Of a DNA stretch of 41,847 nt, positions 8,991 through 18,220 are shown piece after piece. Each line of letters starts with the position of its first letter. The first letter of the stretch is position 1. Source of the stretch: Verrucomicrobiota bacterium (GTDB lineage: Bacteria > Verrucomicrobiota > Verrucomicrobiia > Opitutales > Opitutaceae); assembly GCA_025363395.1 (NCBI GenBank), contig JANYDX010000232.1, positions 1-41,847 on the forward strand, in the 5' to 3' direction. The notes under the pieces are model-generated. The model was not told where the DNA came from. It made no database searches and saw nothing but the letters and a program-made list of their open reading frames with translations. The position numbers and the translations under genes are program-made.

Positions 8991-9428
8991 ATGAAGCCCC
9001 AAGAAATCTCTCGGTTAAGAGCTTCTTTTCAGAAAATCGGCCCGCTTGCCGAACCTGCAACCGCCCTATTTTATGCACGCCTGTTTGAATTGGATCCAGG
9101 GTTGCGGGAGCTTTTTCGCGGGGACTTGGGGGTGCAGGGACGCCAATTGTTACAAATGCTGGTGATGGCCGTTAACGGGATCGAGCGGATCGACGCGCTG
9201 GCCCCCGCTGCCCGCCGGCTCGGTCTCAACCAAGCCAGTCATCACCTAAGGGGGAGCCATTATGATGCCGTCGGCGAGGCGTTGCTCGGGTCGCTGGCGA
9301 AAGGACTCGGGGCCGACTTCACCCAAGAGACTCGCGCCGTGTGGGGTAAAACCTACTGGTTGCTGGCTGAAACCATGAAGGCAGGGGCGCGAGACGGTGC
9401 CGCCAAACTGAATCGGGCCGCCGCCTGA
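8991..9428 (+). CDS. Single-domain globin (bacterial haemoglobin-like)
   Basis: MKPQEISRLRASFQKIGPLAEPATALFYARLFELDPGLRELFRGDLGVQGRQLLQMLVMAV...LGLNQASHHLRGSHYDAVGEALLGSLAKGLG...AVWGKTYWLLAETM; globin fold pattern with a proximal-His-like GSHYDAVG segment. Confidence 0.9.
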   Translation: MKPQEISRLRASFQKIGPLAEPATALFYARLFELDPGLRELFRGDLGVQGRQLLQMLVMAVNGIERIDALAPAARRLGLNQASHHLRGSHYDAVGEALLGSLAKGLGADFTQETRAVWGKTYWLLAETMKAGARDGAAKLNRAAA

Positions 9429-9551
9429 GCGACCAGGCATAGCGGATTCTCATCCGGCAATTTTACTTTTGGTGGTAACCGGGGTGACGGGCAGCGGCGG
9501 CAAGTCCGCCGTTGCCTGCACTCCGTTTGTGTTTATGCGATTTAGCCTGCG

Positions 9552-12500
9552 ATGTCCGATTACGCCCGCCTTTCCCTCTCACTTGATCGGCTGCAGGCGC
9601 GTTTGGTCGAAACCGAACGCCAGTTGGCGCAAGCCGAGGAAGCGTTACGCCAAGGCGAGGCCAGCCGCCGCGAGTCACAGGATTTTTTCACCAAATCCTT
9701 CCAGACAATTCCCGCGCTGATGATCATCACGCGGCTGTCTGACGGAGTAATGCTGGAAGCCAATGCGGGCTTTGAACGCGCCTCCGGTTACACCCGCAAC
9801 GAGATCATCGGCCGAAGCACCGTCGAGCTGAATCTCTGGGCGAACCTCAAGCAACGCGACGATTTCGTCGATCATTTGCGGAAGGAGGGCCGGGTGCGGG
9901 ATTTCGAGGGGGTTTTTCGCGATAAGAGCGGGAACGTGGTCAATCTGTTGCTCAATGGCGATCTGGTCGAAATGAACGGCACCACCTGTACCTTAACCGT
10001 CGGCGTAGATTTTGGCGAACGTCTCCGGCGGGAACAGGTGCAGAACGCGACATATCAGATTTCGCGGGCCGTGCTCGCCGGCTCTGACCTGACCACGCTT
10101 TTTGCGGAGCTGCACCGGCTCGTGGCCGGCCTCATGCCCGCAAAAAATTTCTACGTCGCGCTGCTCAATGCGGACAGCAGCATGCTCGCTTTTCCTTATT
10201 TCGTCGACGAGACAACCCAAGCGCCCACCCCCCGCCGGCCTGGATACGGTCTCACGGAGTACGTGTTGCACACGGGCAAACCTCTCCTGACCACCTCGGA
10301 CGAACTCGCCGCCGTCCTTCGCGATCAAAATCACTACCTGCCTGTGGGTCAGGCCGCAGCCCTCTGGCTGGGCGCCCCGTTGATGATCGACGGCCGAGCC
10401 ATCGGCGTCATCGCCGTTCAGGATTACCATAATTCCAGCGCCTATGGCCAGGAAGAGAAGCGCTTGCTAGTATTCGTGGCCGACCAAGCTGCGGCCGCCG
10501 TTTACCGCCGGCGCAGTGAGGCGCTCCAGCGGGAGTCCCAGGATTATTTTGCCAAATCCTTTCAAGCCAGTCCCGCCCTCACCGCCTTGATTCGGCTCGA
10601 TGACGGTCGGATCATGGAGGCGAACATCGCATTTTTGACCGCCTCCGGCTATACGCGCAATGAAGTGCTGGGCCGCACCGCCGTCGAACTCGGAGTCTGG
10701 TCCGACCCTGCCAACCGATCCACCTTCATGGATCGTCTGCGAGAAGCGGGGGCCGTGCGCGATTACGAAGCCGTCTTTTATACAAAGCGCCGCGAGCCCC
10801 GCTATGTCTCGCTGAATTCCGATATCCTCGAACTCGAAGGCCAGCGCTGCATGCTGATCACCGCCATCGATCGCACGGAGCGCCGCCGGCGGGAACAGGT
10901 GCAGGACGCGACCTACCAAATTTCGCGCGTGCTGCTCACAGGAGGAGATCTGCCGGCACTATTTGCGGAGGTCCACCGCCTCATTGCCAATCTGATGCCG
11001 GCGCGCAATTTTTATGTGGCGCTGCTCAGTCCCGACGACTCGCTGGTGAACTTTCCTTACTTCGTCGACGAATACGTGCCGGAAGTCCCCTCCCGGGCGC
11101 CCTCAAATCGTTTCACCGAGCACATCCTCCGCACCGGCCGGGCCCAACTCGTCAGTGCTGATGAACTTTCCGCTATCCTCACCGCGAACGGACCTTTTCA
11201 AGCTCTGGAAAAGCCCGCGGCAGTGCGGTTGGGCGCTCCGTTGCTGATCGACGGGCGCGCGCGGGGCGTCATCGGTTTGCAGGACTATGACGATCCGCTC
11301 GCCTACGGCGAAGAGGCGCTGCAGTTGCTCACCTTCGTCGCCGGTCAGGCAGCCGCCGCCGTGCAGCGCCGCCAAGCCGAAGAGGCCCTCGCCCGGGCCG
11401 AGAAACAATACCGCGGCATCTTTGAACATGCGCTTGAGGGGCTCTTCCAGTCCCGTCCGGACGGTCATTTTGAACGGGTTAATCCCGCCCTCGCCCATAT
11501 TTTGGGCTACAATTCCCCTTCAGAACTTATCGTCGCCATCAACGACATTGGCCGGCAGCTGTACGCCGATCCCGGTCGCCGAAACGAGTTCATGCACCTC
11601 ATCCAGGCCTCTGATGAAGTCACGGATTTTGAATCCGAAGTGGTCCGACGCGATGGCAGCCGGCTGTGGATTTCGGAATCGGTGCGGGTGTTTCGCAACG
11701 CCAAGGGCGACCCCATCATGTTTGAAGGCGTGGCCATCGACATCACAGCCCGGCGCGAAACCGCTCGCGCCTTGCAGGCAGCCAAAGACACCGCCGACGC
11801 CGCGAACCGCGCCAAATCCCAGTTCCTCGCCAGCATGAGCCACGAGCTGCGAACTCCACTGAACGGCATTCTGGGCTATACTCAGATCCTGCGCCGTGAT
11901 CCGGCGTTGACCGACAAACAGAGCGACGGCCTCAGTATCATTCACCAATCGGCCGACCATCTTCTGGCGGTGATCAACGACGTGCTGGACCTCGCAAAAA
12001 TCGAAGCGCGCAAACTTGAACTGCACCCGGCGGAATTCGATCTGCACGAATTTGTGGACGGCGTGCAGGCCTTTTTCCAACCGCGCGCCCGCGAGAAAAA
12101 CCTCCTGTTGGAAACCGCGTTCTCGCCCGATTTGCCCCGGGTCGTGATCGGTGACGCCCAGCGGCTGCGCCAGGTCGCCTACAATCTGCTGAGCAACGCC
12201 GTAAAATTCACCGGTCGCGGCGGGGTGGTTTTCTCGGCAGAAAAGCTCGGCGAAAAAATCCGCTTCTCCGTCAGCGACACCGGACCGGGCATCGCGCCGG
12301 AAGATCAGTTGCGGTTGTTCGAGCCGTTTTCCCAGATCGGCGATCATCAACGGCATGCTGAAGGTACTGGCCTCGGTCTCAATGTAAGCCGTGGCATTGT
12401 GGAACAGATGGGCGGCCGCCTCCTCCTGGAAAGCCGGTCTGGCTGGGGCAGCCGTTTCTGGTTTGAAGTGCCCCTGCCCGCGGCAGCTGAAGACACCATT

Positions 12501-13187
12501 CTGGCCCCGGCCATTGTGCCCCGCCGCATCAGTGGCTATGCCGGCATTAGACGTCATGTACTCATTGCCGACGATCATCCCGCCAATCGCAGCCTGCTGG
12601 TGGACTTGCTCTCACCCTTGGGTTTCGACGTTTCCACCGCTGTGGACGGGCTGGAAGTCGTCGCCCGGGCCAAGGAACACCGTCCCGATATTGTCTTGCT
12701 GGATTTGCGCATGCCCCGGATGGACGGGTTCACCGCCGCCCGAACCATTCGCGAGATTTATCCCCAGGACGGCCCGCTGATCGTGGGCATATCGGCCAGC
12801 GCATTTCTTCCCGACCGGCAGGACTGCCTCAATGCCGGGTGCACCGAGTTCCTGCCCAAGCCTTTTCGCGAGGAGCAGTTACTCGGCATTCTCGAGCGTC
12901 AGCTCAGTTTGCAATGGCACTACATCGAGGTCTCGGCCGTCAACTCCACCTCGCCTTTCCCCAATGAACAAAATGCACCCGATTCTGCCGATGCCGAGGT
13001 GCTCTTTGACCTCGCCAGCAAAGGCGACGTTCTGGGCGTTCGCACCTACGCGCTGAAGCTCGCCGAACAGGACGCCCGCCTGGGACCATTTGCCCAGCAC
13101 ATCACAGACTTGGCGGCCCGTTTTAAAATGAAAGCCATCCGCCAGTTTGTCGCTCACTACCTTCCCCCTGAAAATTCGGAAATCTAA
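9552..13187 (+). CDS. Hybrid sensor histidine kinase, (PAS-GAF)x2-PAS-HisKA-HATPase-REC
   Basis: Two PAS-GAF modules, a third PAS, FLASMSHELRTPLNGILGY H-box, VAYNLLSNAVKFTG N-box, GTGLGLNVSRGIVEQMGG, and a C-terminal receiver (VLIADDHPANRSLL...DIVLLDLRMPRMDG). Confidence 0.95.
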   Translation: MSDYARLSLSLDRLQARLVETERQLAQAEEALRQGEASRRESQDFFTKSFQTIPALMIITRLSDGVMLEANAGFERASGYTRNEIIGRSTVELNLWANLKQRDDFVDHLRKEGRVRDFEGVFRDKSGNVVNLLLNGDLVEMNGTTCTLTVGVDFGERLRREQVQNATYQISRAVLAGSDLTTLFAELHRLVAGLMPAKNFYVALLNADSSMLAFPYFVDETTQAPTPRRPGYGLTEYVLHTGKPLLTTSDELAAVLRDQNHYLPVGQAAALWLGAPLMIDGRAIGVIAVQDYHNSSAYGQEEKRLLVFVADQAAAAVYRRRSEALQRESQDYFAKSFQASPALTALIRLDDGRIMEANIAFLTASGYTRNEVLGRTAVELGVWSDPANRSTFMDRLREAGAVRDYEAVFYTKRREPRYVSLNSDILELEGQRCMLITAIDRTERRRREQVQDATYQISRVLLTGGDLPALFAEVHRLIANLMPARNFYVALLSPDDSLVNFPYFVDEYVPEVPSRAPSNRFTEHILRTGRAQLVSADELSAILTANGPFQALEKPAAVRLGAPLLIDGRARGVIGLQDYDDPLAYGEEALQLLTFVAGQAAAAVQRRQAEEALARAEKQYRGIFEHALEGLFQSRPDGHFERVNPALAHILGYNSPSELIVAINDIGRQLYADPGRRNEFMHLIQASDEVTDFESEVVRRDGSRLWISESVRVFRNAKGDPIMFEGVAIDITARRETARALQAAKDTADAANRAKSQFLASMSHELRTPLNGILGYTQILRRDPALTDKQSDGLSIIHQSADHLLAVINDVLDLAKIEARKLELHPAEFDLHEFVDGVQAFFQPRAREKNLLLETAFSPDLPRVVIGDAQRLRQVAYNLLSNAVKFTGRGGVVFSAEKLGEKIRFSVSDTGPGIAPEDQLRLFEPFSQIGDHQRHAEGTGLGLNVSRGIVEQMGGRLLLESRSGWGSRFWFEVPLPAAAEDTILAPAIVPRRISGYAGIRRHVLIADDHPANRSLLVDLLSPLGFDVSTAVDGLEVVARAKEHRPDIVLLDLRMPRMDGFTAARTIREIYPQDGPLIVGISASAFLPDRQDCLNAGCTEFLPKPFREEQLLGILERQLSLQWHYIEVSAVNSTSPFPNEQNAPDSADAEVLFDLASKGDVLGVRTYALKLAEQDARLGPFAQHITDLAARFKMKAIRQFVAHYLPPENSEI
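9669..11390 (+). repeat. Intragenic tandem duplication of a PAS-GAF module (units about 9669-10526 and 10530-11390, offset 861 bp)
   Basis: RESQDFFTKSFQTIPALMIITRLSDG...YTRNEIIGRSTVELN...LRREQVQNATYQISRAVLAG vs RESQDYFAKSFQASPALTALIRLDDG...YTRNEVLGRTAVELG...RRREQVQDATYQISRVLLTG; aligned positions are offset by 287 codons. Confidence 0.85.
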
Positions 13188-13189
13188 AC

Positions 13190-14269
13190 ATGTCCTCCAC
13201 CATTCTCATCGTCGATGATACGCCCGCCAATCTGAGTGTCCTCGTGGACACCCTTTCTGAAACCGGCTATAAATTGATGGTCGCGGAGGACGGGGAGGAC
13301 GCTCTCGCCCAAACGGCGCGAGCCCAGCCGGACCTCGTCCTCCTCGATGTCATGATGCCGGGCGTCGACGGCTTTGAAACCTTCCGCCGGCTGAAAGCCC
13401 AACCCACCACGCGGGACATTCCGGTGATTTTCATGACCGCTCTGACTGACACCGCGGAAAAAGTCCGGGCCTTTAGTGCCGGCGCGGTAGACTACATCAC
13501 AAAGCCGATCCAGCACGAGGAGGCCCTCGCGCGCATCAGCACTCATCTGACCATCCGCCGGCTGCGCCACGAATTGCAACAGCAGCTGGCGCTCAAGGAA
13601 CGCTTTATGCGGATCGCCGGCCACGATCTGCGCAATCCCCTTTGTCTGATTCTCATGTCGGGTGAGCTCGTGCGTCGCAAAGGCGCCACGCCCGCGGTCG
13701 CCGAATACTTGGAAAGCATCCACTCCTCGGCCCAGCAAATGCGCCGCATCATCGATACGTTTCTGAATATTCGCAAACCCGGCGACGCCCATAAGGGGCC
13801 CATGGATCGCACCGACCTGAACTTGGTCGCCGCGGCAGTCGCCGCGCAAAATGAACCCGCGATCGAGCGCAAAAACCTTCTGCTCACGCTGGAGCTCACG
13901 GAAAATCTGCCGCTGGCCAAGGCAGAAGCGGGAAATATCTACCAAGCGCTGAGCAACTACGTTAGCAATGCGATCAAGTTTCATCCTCCTGGTGGACGCA
14001 TCATCGTGCGCACCCGCCGGTCCGAAGCCCGGCTCCGGGCCGAAGTGCACGACGGCGGACCAGGCGTCGCCGCTCACGAACGCTCCAAGCTCTTTGGCGA
14101 ATACTCCCGGTTCTCCACGCCCACCACGGGAGGTGAAGATAGCACCGGACTCGGCCTTTCCATCGTGAAACAGCTAATCGAATCCGAACAAGGAATCGTC
14201 GGAGCGGATTTTCCTCCCGAAGGCGGTTCGATTTTTTGGTTCGAGGTCCCCGTGGTTCCCGGAACCTAG
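13190..14269 (+). CDS. Response regulator-histidine kinase fusion (REC-HisKA-HATPase)
   Basis: MSSTILIVDDTPANLSVLVDTLSETGYKLMVAEDGEDAL...DLVLLDVMMPGVDGFE...FMRIAGHDLRNPLCLIL...ALSNYVSNAIKFHPPGG...STGLGLSIVKQLIE. Confidence 0.94.
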   Translation: MSSTILIVDDTPANLSVLVDTLSETGYKLMVAEDGEDALAQTARAQPDLVLLDVMMPGVDGFETFRRLKAQPTTRDIPVIFMTALTDTAEKVRAFSAGAVDYITKPIQHEEALARISTHLTIRRLRHELQQQLALKERFMRIAGHDLRNPLCLILMSGELVRRKGATPAVAEYLESIHSSAQQMRRIIDTFLNIRKPGDAHKGPMDRTDLNLVAAAVAAQNEPAIERKNLLLTLELTENLPLAKAEAGNIYQALSNYVSNAIKFHPPGGRIIVRTRRSEARLRAEVHDGGPGVAAHERSKLFGEYSRFSTPTTGGEDSTGLGLSIVKQLIESEQGIVGADFPPEGGSIFWFEVPVVPGT

Positions 14270-14284
14270 TTCCGGTCAACCGGC

Positions 14285-14746
14285 TCAGTCGATCCGGCCC
14301 TCATCGAAATCGATCATGTCCACCACGCTCTTGATGTCGTCGATGCGATCAGCACAGCCCATCACGGTCAGTGATTCGAGCAAAAAACCGCGGCCGCTTA
14401 CTGTCAGGCCTTTTTGCACCAGATTGCGATTCCAGGCGGCAGCACGGACATCGGCAGGCAGCAGATTTTTCAATTTTGCTTCGATTTCCTCCTCGGTCGT
14501 CGATTCGAAGACGATTTTTTCGACGGCCGCCGGCTCAATGCCCAGATGCTGGCTCAGAAACCGGTCGAGCCCGCGCTTGTAGTTTTTCGCATAACTCGGG
14601 GGCAGTGCACCGTGCTGTTTCACGTACCGGCATTTCGCCAGGAAGCGCGGAAAATAAAGCAATCCCGTCGCTGCATGTGGCAGGTAAGGTGAAGGCAGGC
14701 AGGTAAGCACGTCGCCGGTGGAACCGGGGATGGGTTTCGAAGGCAT
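14285..14746 (-). CDS. DUF5069-like protein
   Basis: Internal start MPSKPIPGSTGDVLTCLPSPYLPHAATGLLYFPRFLAKCRYVKQHGALPPSYAKNYKRGLDRFLSQHLGIEPAAVEKIV; 'lpR.ldKcR...g.l...Y..n...glD..f..flgi' pattern recalled for DUF5069. Confidence 0.6.
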   Translation of the reverse strand: MPSKPIPGSTGDVLTCLPSPYLPHAATGLLYFPRFLAKCRYVKQHGALPPSYAKNYKRGLDRFLSQHLGIEPAAVEKIVFESTTEEEIEAKLKNLLPADVRAAAWNRNLVQKGLTVSGRGFLLESLTVMGCADRIDDIKSVVDMIDFDEGRID

Positions 14747-14882
14747 GACAGCCGTCAGCCAACGCGGATTTACCCGGCTGGCAAGCGTGACCGGACTCGC
14801 CAAACGAGCGTGGTGCGGTATTTCTGCGTTGTTGCCCGCGATCAAACTCACCGGCAGCTAAAATCAACGCGGCCCTCGAACC

Positions 14883-16118
14883 ATGCAGAAACTTTCCTTC
14901 GACAAACGCCGGATCAAATTCCTCTTTCTGGAAGGGATCCACGCCAATGCGTCCGATTCACTCGCTCGCGACGGTTACTCCGCCGTCCGCAACCTGGCGA
15001 AATCGCTCACCGGTGATGCCCTCAAGACCGCGCTGAAGGACGTTCACTTTCTGGGCATCAGGTCGCGCACCGAGATCACGGAGGAAATGCTCGCCGCCGC
15101 TCCAAAACTCACGGCCATCGGCTGCTTCTGCATCGGGACCAATCAGGTGAACCTCGCCGCGGCCGCGGCTCGAGGCATCCCGGTTTTTAACGCGCCCTAT
15201 TCCAACACCCGCAGCGTGGCCGAGCTGGTGTTGGGAGAAATCATCATGCTGCTTCGCGGTATTCCGGGCAAAAACGCTCTCGTCCACCGCGGCGGCTGGA
15301 CCAAAAGCGCCGAGGGCAGTGTCGAGGTGCGCGGTAAAACGCTCGGTATCGTCGGCTATGGCCACATTGGAACCCAGATCGGAATTCTCGCCGAGCAGCT
15401 CGGCATGCGCGTCCTCTTCCACGACATTTCCGGCAAGCTGCCCCTCGGAAACGCCCGCGCGATGCCCACGCTTGCCGCTCTGCTTCCGGAGAGCGACGTG
15501 GTTACTCTGCACGTGCCCGAGACACTCCAGACAAAAAATCTCATCGGCCCCGAACAGCTGGCGAAAATGAAAAAAGGCGCGCACCTGATCAACGCCGCCC
15601 GGGGCACTGTCGTCGAGATCGAGGCCCTGGCCGACGCGCTTGCCAGCCAGCATCTCGCCGGCGCCGCGATTGATGTTTTTCCCGTGGAGCCAAAGGGCAA
15701 TGACGAGGAATTTCTCTCCCCCCTGCGAAAGTTCGACAACGTCATCCTCACTCCGCATATCGGTGGCTCGACGGTTGAGGCGCAGGCCAACATCGGAACG
15801 GAAGTCGCCGACAAACTCATCCTTTACTCGAACAACGGTTCCACCGTCACCGCCGTCAATTTCCCCGAGGTCACCTTGCCGGAACATGCCGGCACCGGCA
15901 AAAGCCGTCTGCTTCACATCCACCGGAATGTCCCTGGCGTGCTCGCGAGCATCAACGAACGTTTCAGCAAACACGCCATCAACATTTCGGCGCAATATCT
16001 GCAGACGAACGCCTCCATCGGCTACTGCGTGATGGATGTCGATGCAGCGGCAAGCGCCATCGCCATCGACGAGATCCAGAACGTGCCCGGCACCCTCCGC
16101 ACGCGCTTGCTTTACTGA
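14883..16118 (+). CDS. serA: D-3-phosphoglycerate dehydrogenase (with C-terminal ACT domain)
   Basis: IGCFCIGTNQVNLAAAAARGIPVFNAPYSNTRSVAELVLGEIIMLLRGIPGKN...GKTLGIVGYGHIGTQIGILAEQLGMRVLFHD...LTPHIGGSTVEAQANIGTEVADKL...ACT tail. Confidence 0.96.
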   Translation: MQKLSFDKRRIKFLFLEGIHANASDSLARDGYSAVRNLAKSLTGDALKTALKDVHFLGIRSRTEITEEMLAAAPKLTAIGCFCIGTNQVNLAAAAARGIPVFNAPYSNTRSVAELVLGEIIMLLRGIPGKNALVHRGGWTKSAEGSVEVRGKTLGIVGYGHIGTQIGILAEQLGMRVLFHDISGKLPLGNARAMPTLAALLPESDVVTLHVPETLQTKNLIGPEQLAKMKKGAHLINAARGTVVEIEALADALASQHLAGAAIDVFPVEPKGNDEEFLSPLRKFDNVILTPHIGGSTVEAQANIGTEVADKLILYSNNGSTVTAVNFPEVTLPEHAGTGKSRLLHIHRNVPGVLASINERFSKHAINISAQYLQTNASIGYCVMDVDAAASAIAIDEIQNVPGTLRTRLLY

Positions 16119-16126
16119 ACCAGGAC

Positions 16127-16157
16127 AAAAAAAGACCGGAAGCCAGGGCTTCCGGTC
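16127..16157 (-). terminator. Rho-independent terminator of the convergent glutaredoxin gene
   Basis: GACCGGAAGCC (16134-16144) / GGCTTCCGGTC (16147-16157), perfect inverted repeat; the A7 run at 16127-16133 becomes a U-tract on the minus strand. Confidence 0.85.
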
Positions 16158-16184
16158 GGGAGAAAAATGATCTGGTCGAGTGGC

Positions 16185-16520
16185 TCAGAAGAAACGCACG
16201 GGCTTTGCCGCCATGCGTTCATGCTCCTCGGCGGAGCAGCCGGCGTTGGTCGCTGCCGCAATCTTCGCGGCGCTGGCCTTCACCAGGTTGTTGGCCAGAA
16301 GATAATTTTCGACCTCTTCACCGGAAATATCGGCCAGCATGACACCGTCGATCTCCACGCAAGGTGAAAGGGACTGGCCGGACTTGCGGACCATTTCCTC
16401 GTAGTTGGCGCGGTGGTTGATGATGTCGATATCTTCAAACGCCAGCTTGTACTTGCCCATGATGGCGCGGACGCCATTGGACCATCCACAGTGCGGTTTC
16501 AGATAGGCTTTAATATTCAT
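16185..16520 (-). CDS. Glutaredoxin-like protein with CGWS (CxxS) active-site motif
   Basis: MNIKAYLKPHCGWSNGVRAIMGKYKLAFEDIDIINHRANYEEMVRKSGQSLSPCVEIDGVMLADISGEEVENYLL; Grx fold with cis-Pro (SPCVEIDG). Confidence 0.85.
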   Translation of the reverse strand: MNIKAYLKPHCGWSNGVRAIMGKYKLAFEDIDIINHRANYEEMVRKSGQSLSPCVEIDGVMLADISGEEVENYLLANNLVKASAAKIAAATNAGCSAEEHERMAAKPVRFF

Positions 16521-16560
16521 GTGAGTGCAATTTTAGGTAACTTAACCTGCGGCACAACTT

Positions 16561-17631
16561 ATGCCGCACCTTTTCTTCTTCAACTTAAACTTTCATCCCC
16601 TCATACGTTTAGTGTCCGTGTCCACCGTTTTTCCCATCCTTTTACCTGAGCAGGCCTCCGGTTTTGCCCGGCTCGGGCTGGCCAATGTGCGGCGCGAATT
16701 CCCGCACCAGCTGCAGCACATGCTCAATGGCCCGGAGGATATCCGTTCGCCGCGGGCTTTGCATCCCGCCTTCTATGGCAGCTACGACTGGCATTCCTGT
16801 GTCCACCAACATGGCATGCTGGTGCGGCTGGCCCGGTTGTTTCCCGATCTGCCTGAACGCGCGGAGATCGACCGTGTGCTCCGTGAACACCTGACCAGGG
16901 AGAACGTCGCTGCCGAAACCGCGTATTTCCAAGCCCCGGGCCGCGGCTTTTTCGAACGCCCGTATGGCTGGGCTTGGTTGCTCAAGCTTGCGGCGGAATT
17001 GCAGACTTACGACGCCTGCCTTGCGGAAAACCTGGCTCCGCTCGTCGCCGTCATGCGCGCCGGATTATTTGCCTATCTGGTCGCCCTGGTCCATCCGGTG
17101 CGCCACGGCGTGCACAACAACACCGCCTTTGCGGTCAAGCTGGCCCTGGATTATGCCCGGGTCGCCGATGATCAGGCCCTGAAGCTTTTTTGCACCAGCC
17201 GCATGGCCTTTTGGTTCGGCCACGACACGGACGACGGCGCCCGCTGGGAACCCTCGGGGGAGGATTTTCTCTCCCCTGCCCTGACCGAGGCGGAAGTGAT
17301 GGCCGCCGTGTTGCCACCGGAAAATTTCAGCCGCTGGCTGGATCGGTTTCTGCCAGGTCTGCCCGCCGGCGAGCCCGCCAAGCTCTTTGCGCCCGTGACG
17401 GTCAGCAATCCCTCCGACCCAAAAATTGCACACCTGATCGGATTGAACCTGAACCGGGCGTGGTGCTGGCGTCGCATCGCTTCCGCGCTGGCGGAGACCG
17501 ACCTGCGGCGCGCCCGCGCCCGCGAAGCCGCCGTCTTGCACTTGGAAGCTGCGTTGCCACTACTGAGCGCGGATGATTTCCACCGCACCCACTGGCTGGT
17601 TTCTTTCGCGGTTTACGCACTGACTGAATAA
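16561..17631 (+). CDS. DUF2891 family protein
   Basis: HPAFYGSYDWHSCVHQHGMLVRLAR...GRGFFERPYGWAWLLKLAAELQ...HGVHNNTAFAVKLALDYAR...SNPSDPKIAHLIGLNLNRAWCWRRIA; recalled DUF2891 signature. Confidence 0.8.
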   Translation: MPHLFFFNLNFHPLIRLVSVSTVFPILLPEQASGFARLGLANVRREFPHQLQHMLNGPEDIRSPRALHPAFYGSYDWHSCVHQHGMLVRLARLFPDLPERAEIDRVLREHLTRENVAAETAYFQAPGRGFFERPYGWAWLLKLAAELQTYDACLAENLAPLVAVMRAGLFAYLVALVHPVRHGVHNNTAFAVKLALDYARVADDQALKLFCTSRMAFWFGHDTDDGARWEPSGEDFLSPALTEAEVMAAVLPPENFSRWLDRFLPGLPAGEPAKLFAPVTVSNPSDPKIAHLIGLNLNRAWCWRRIASALAETDLRRARAREAAVLHLEAALPLLSADDFHRTHWLVSFAVYALTE

Positions 17632-17754
17632 TTTTCCCCGCCAATGAGGTGCCCGGCGATTCGCCGTTCTGGTGTCGGTTGCTTGCATCTGGAACCGCCC
17701 CCGCCCCCCGATTTTTGCCTAGCGACGGAGCACGGGGTTCCCACACTGCCTTTC

Positions 17755-18108
17755 ATGACGACGATCCTGCTGCTTTGCGCATCGATTGTGTTCATGACTT
17801 TTGCGTGGTACGGACACCTGAAATTTTTGCACAACAAGCCGCTCTGGCTGACCGTGCTGATTTCCTGGGGCATCGCATTTTTCAAATATGTCTTGATGGT
17901 GCCGGCCAACCGGCTGGGCTACGGACATTTCATGGGATGCCAGTTGAAAATTATCCAGGAAGCCATCACGGTCGTGGTCTTTGTCGCATTTGCGTGGCTG
18001 GTACTCGGGGAAAAGCTCAGGTGGAATTACGCGGTGAGCCTCCTCTTCATCGCTCTCGCGGTATTTTTCGCGTTTGGTTTCACCAAAGCGGCGTCGGCGG
18101 CAGCCTGA
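17755..18108 (+). CDS. DMT family / DUF486 small membrane protein
   Basis: Internal start MTTILLLCASIVFMTFAWYGHLKFLHNKPLWLTVLISWGIAFFKYVLMVPANRLGYGHFMGCQLKIIQEAITVVVFVAFAWLVLGEKLRWNY; four TM helices. Confidence 0.88.
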   Translation: MTTILLLCASIVFMTFAWYGHLKFLHNKPLWLTVLISWGIAFFKYVLMVPANRLGYGHFMGCQLKIIQEAITVVVFVAFAWLVLGEKLRWNYAVSLLFIALAVFFAFGFTKAASAAA

Positions 18109-18118
18109 ACAATTTTGC

Positions 18119-18139
18119 GGCCTGATTTCAGGCCATTTT
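18119..18139 (+). terminator. Terminator-like hairpin after the DUF486 gene
   Basis: GGCCTGA-TT-TCAGGCC followed by ATTTTC. Confidence 0.55.
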
Positions 18140-18220
18140 CGCATACTCCGCGCTTGCCGAATGGAGGTGTTGGCGCACTTTCGGGACAACTTTCTCATCC
18201 AACCTCAAACACGATAAGTC

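Noticed and set aside
9490-9516. Hairpin GGCAGCGGCGG/CCGCCGTTGCC upstream of the hybrid kinase
   Set aside because: Stable stem but no U-tract and no recognised riboswitch core; common in GC-rich intergenic DNA.
11520-12578. 352-aa antisense ORF opposite the hybrid kinase
   Set aside because: No family motif; the plus-strand kinase fully explains the region.
14617-14632. parS-like half-site gtttcacgtaccgg
   Set aside because: Only one half matches the parS consensus; the second half diverges, so it is likely chance.
14958-15995. 345-aa antisense ORF opposite serA
   Set aside because: Shadow ORF; serA is unambiguous on the plus strand.
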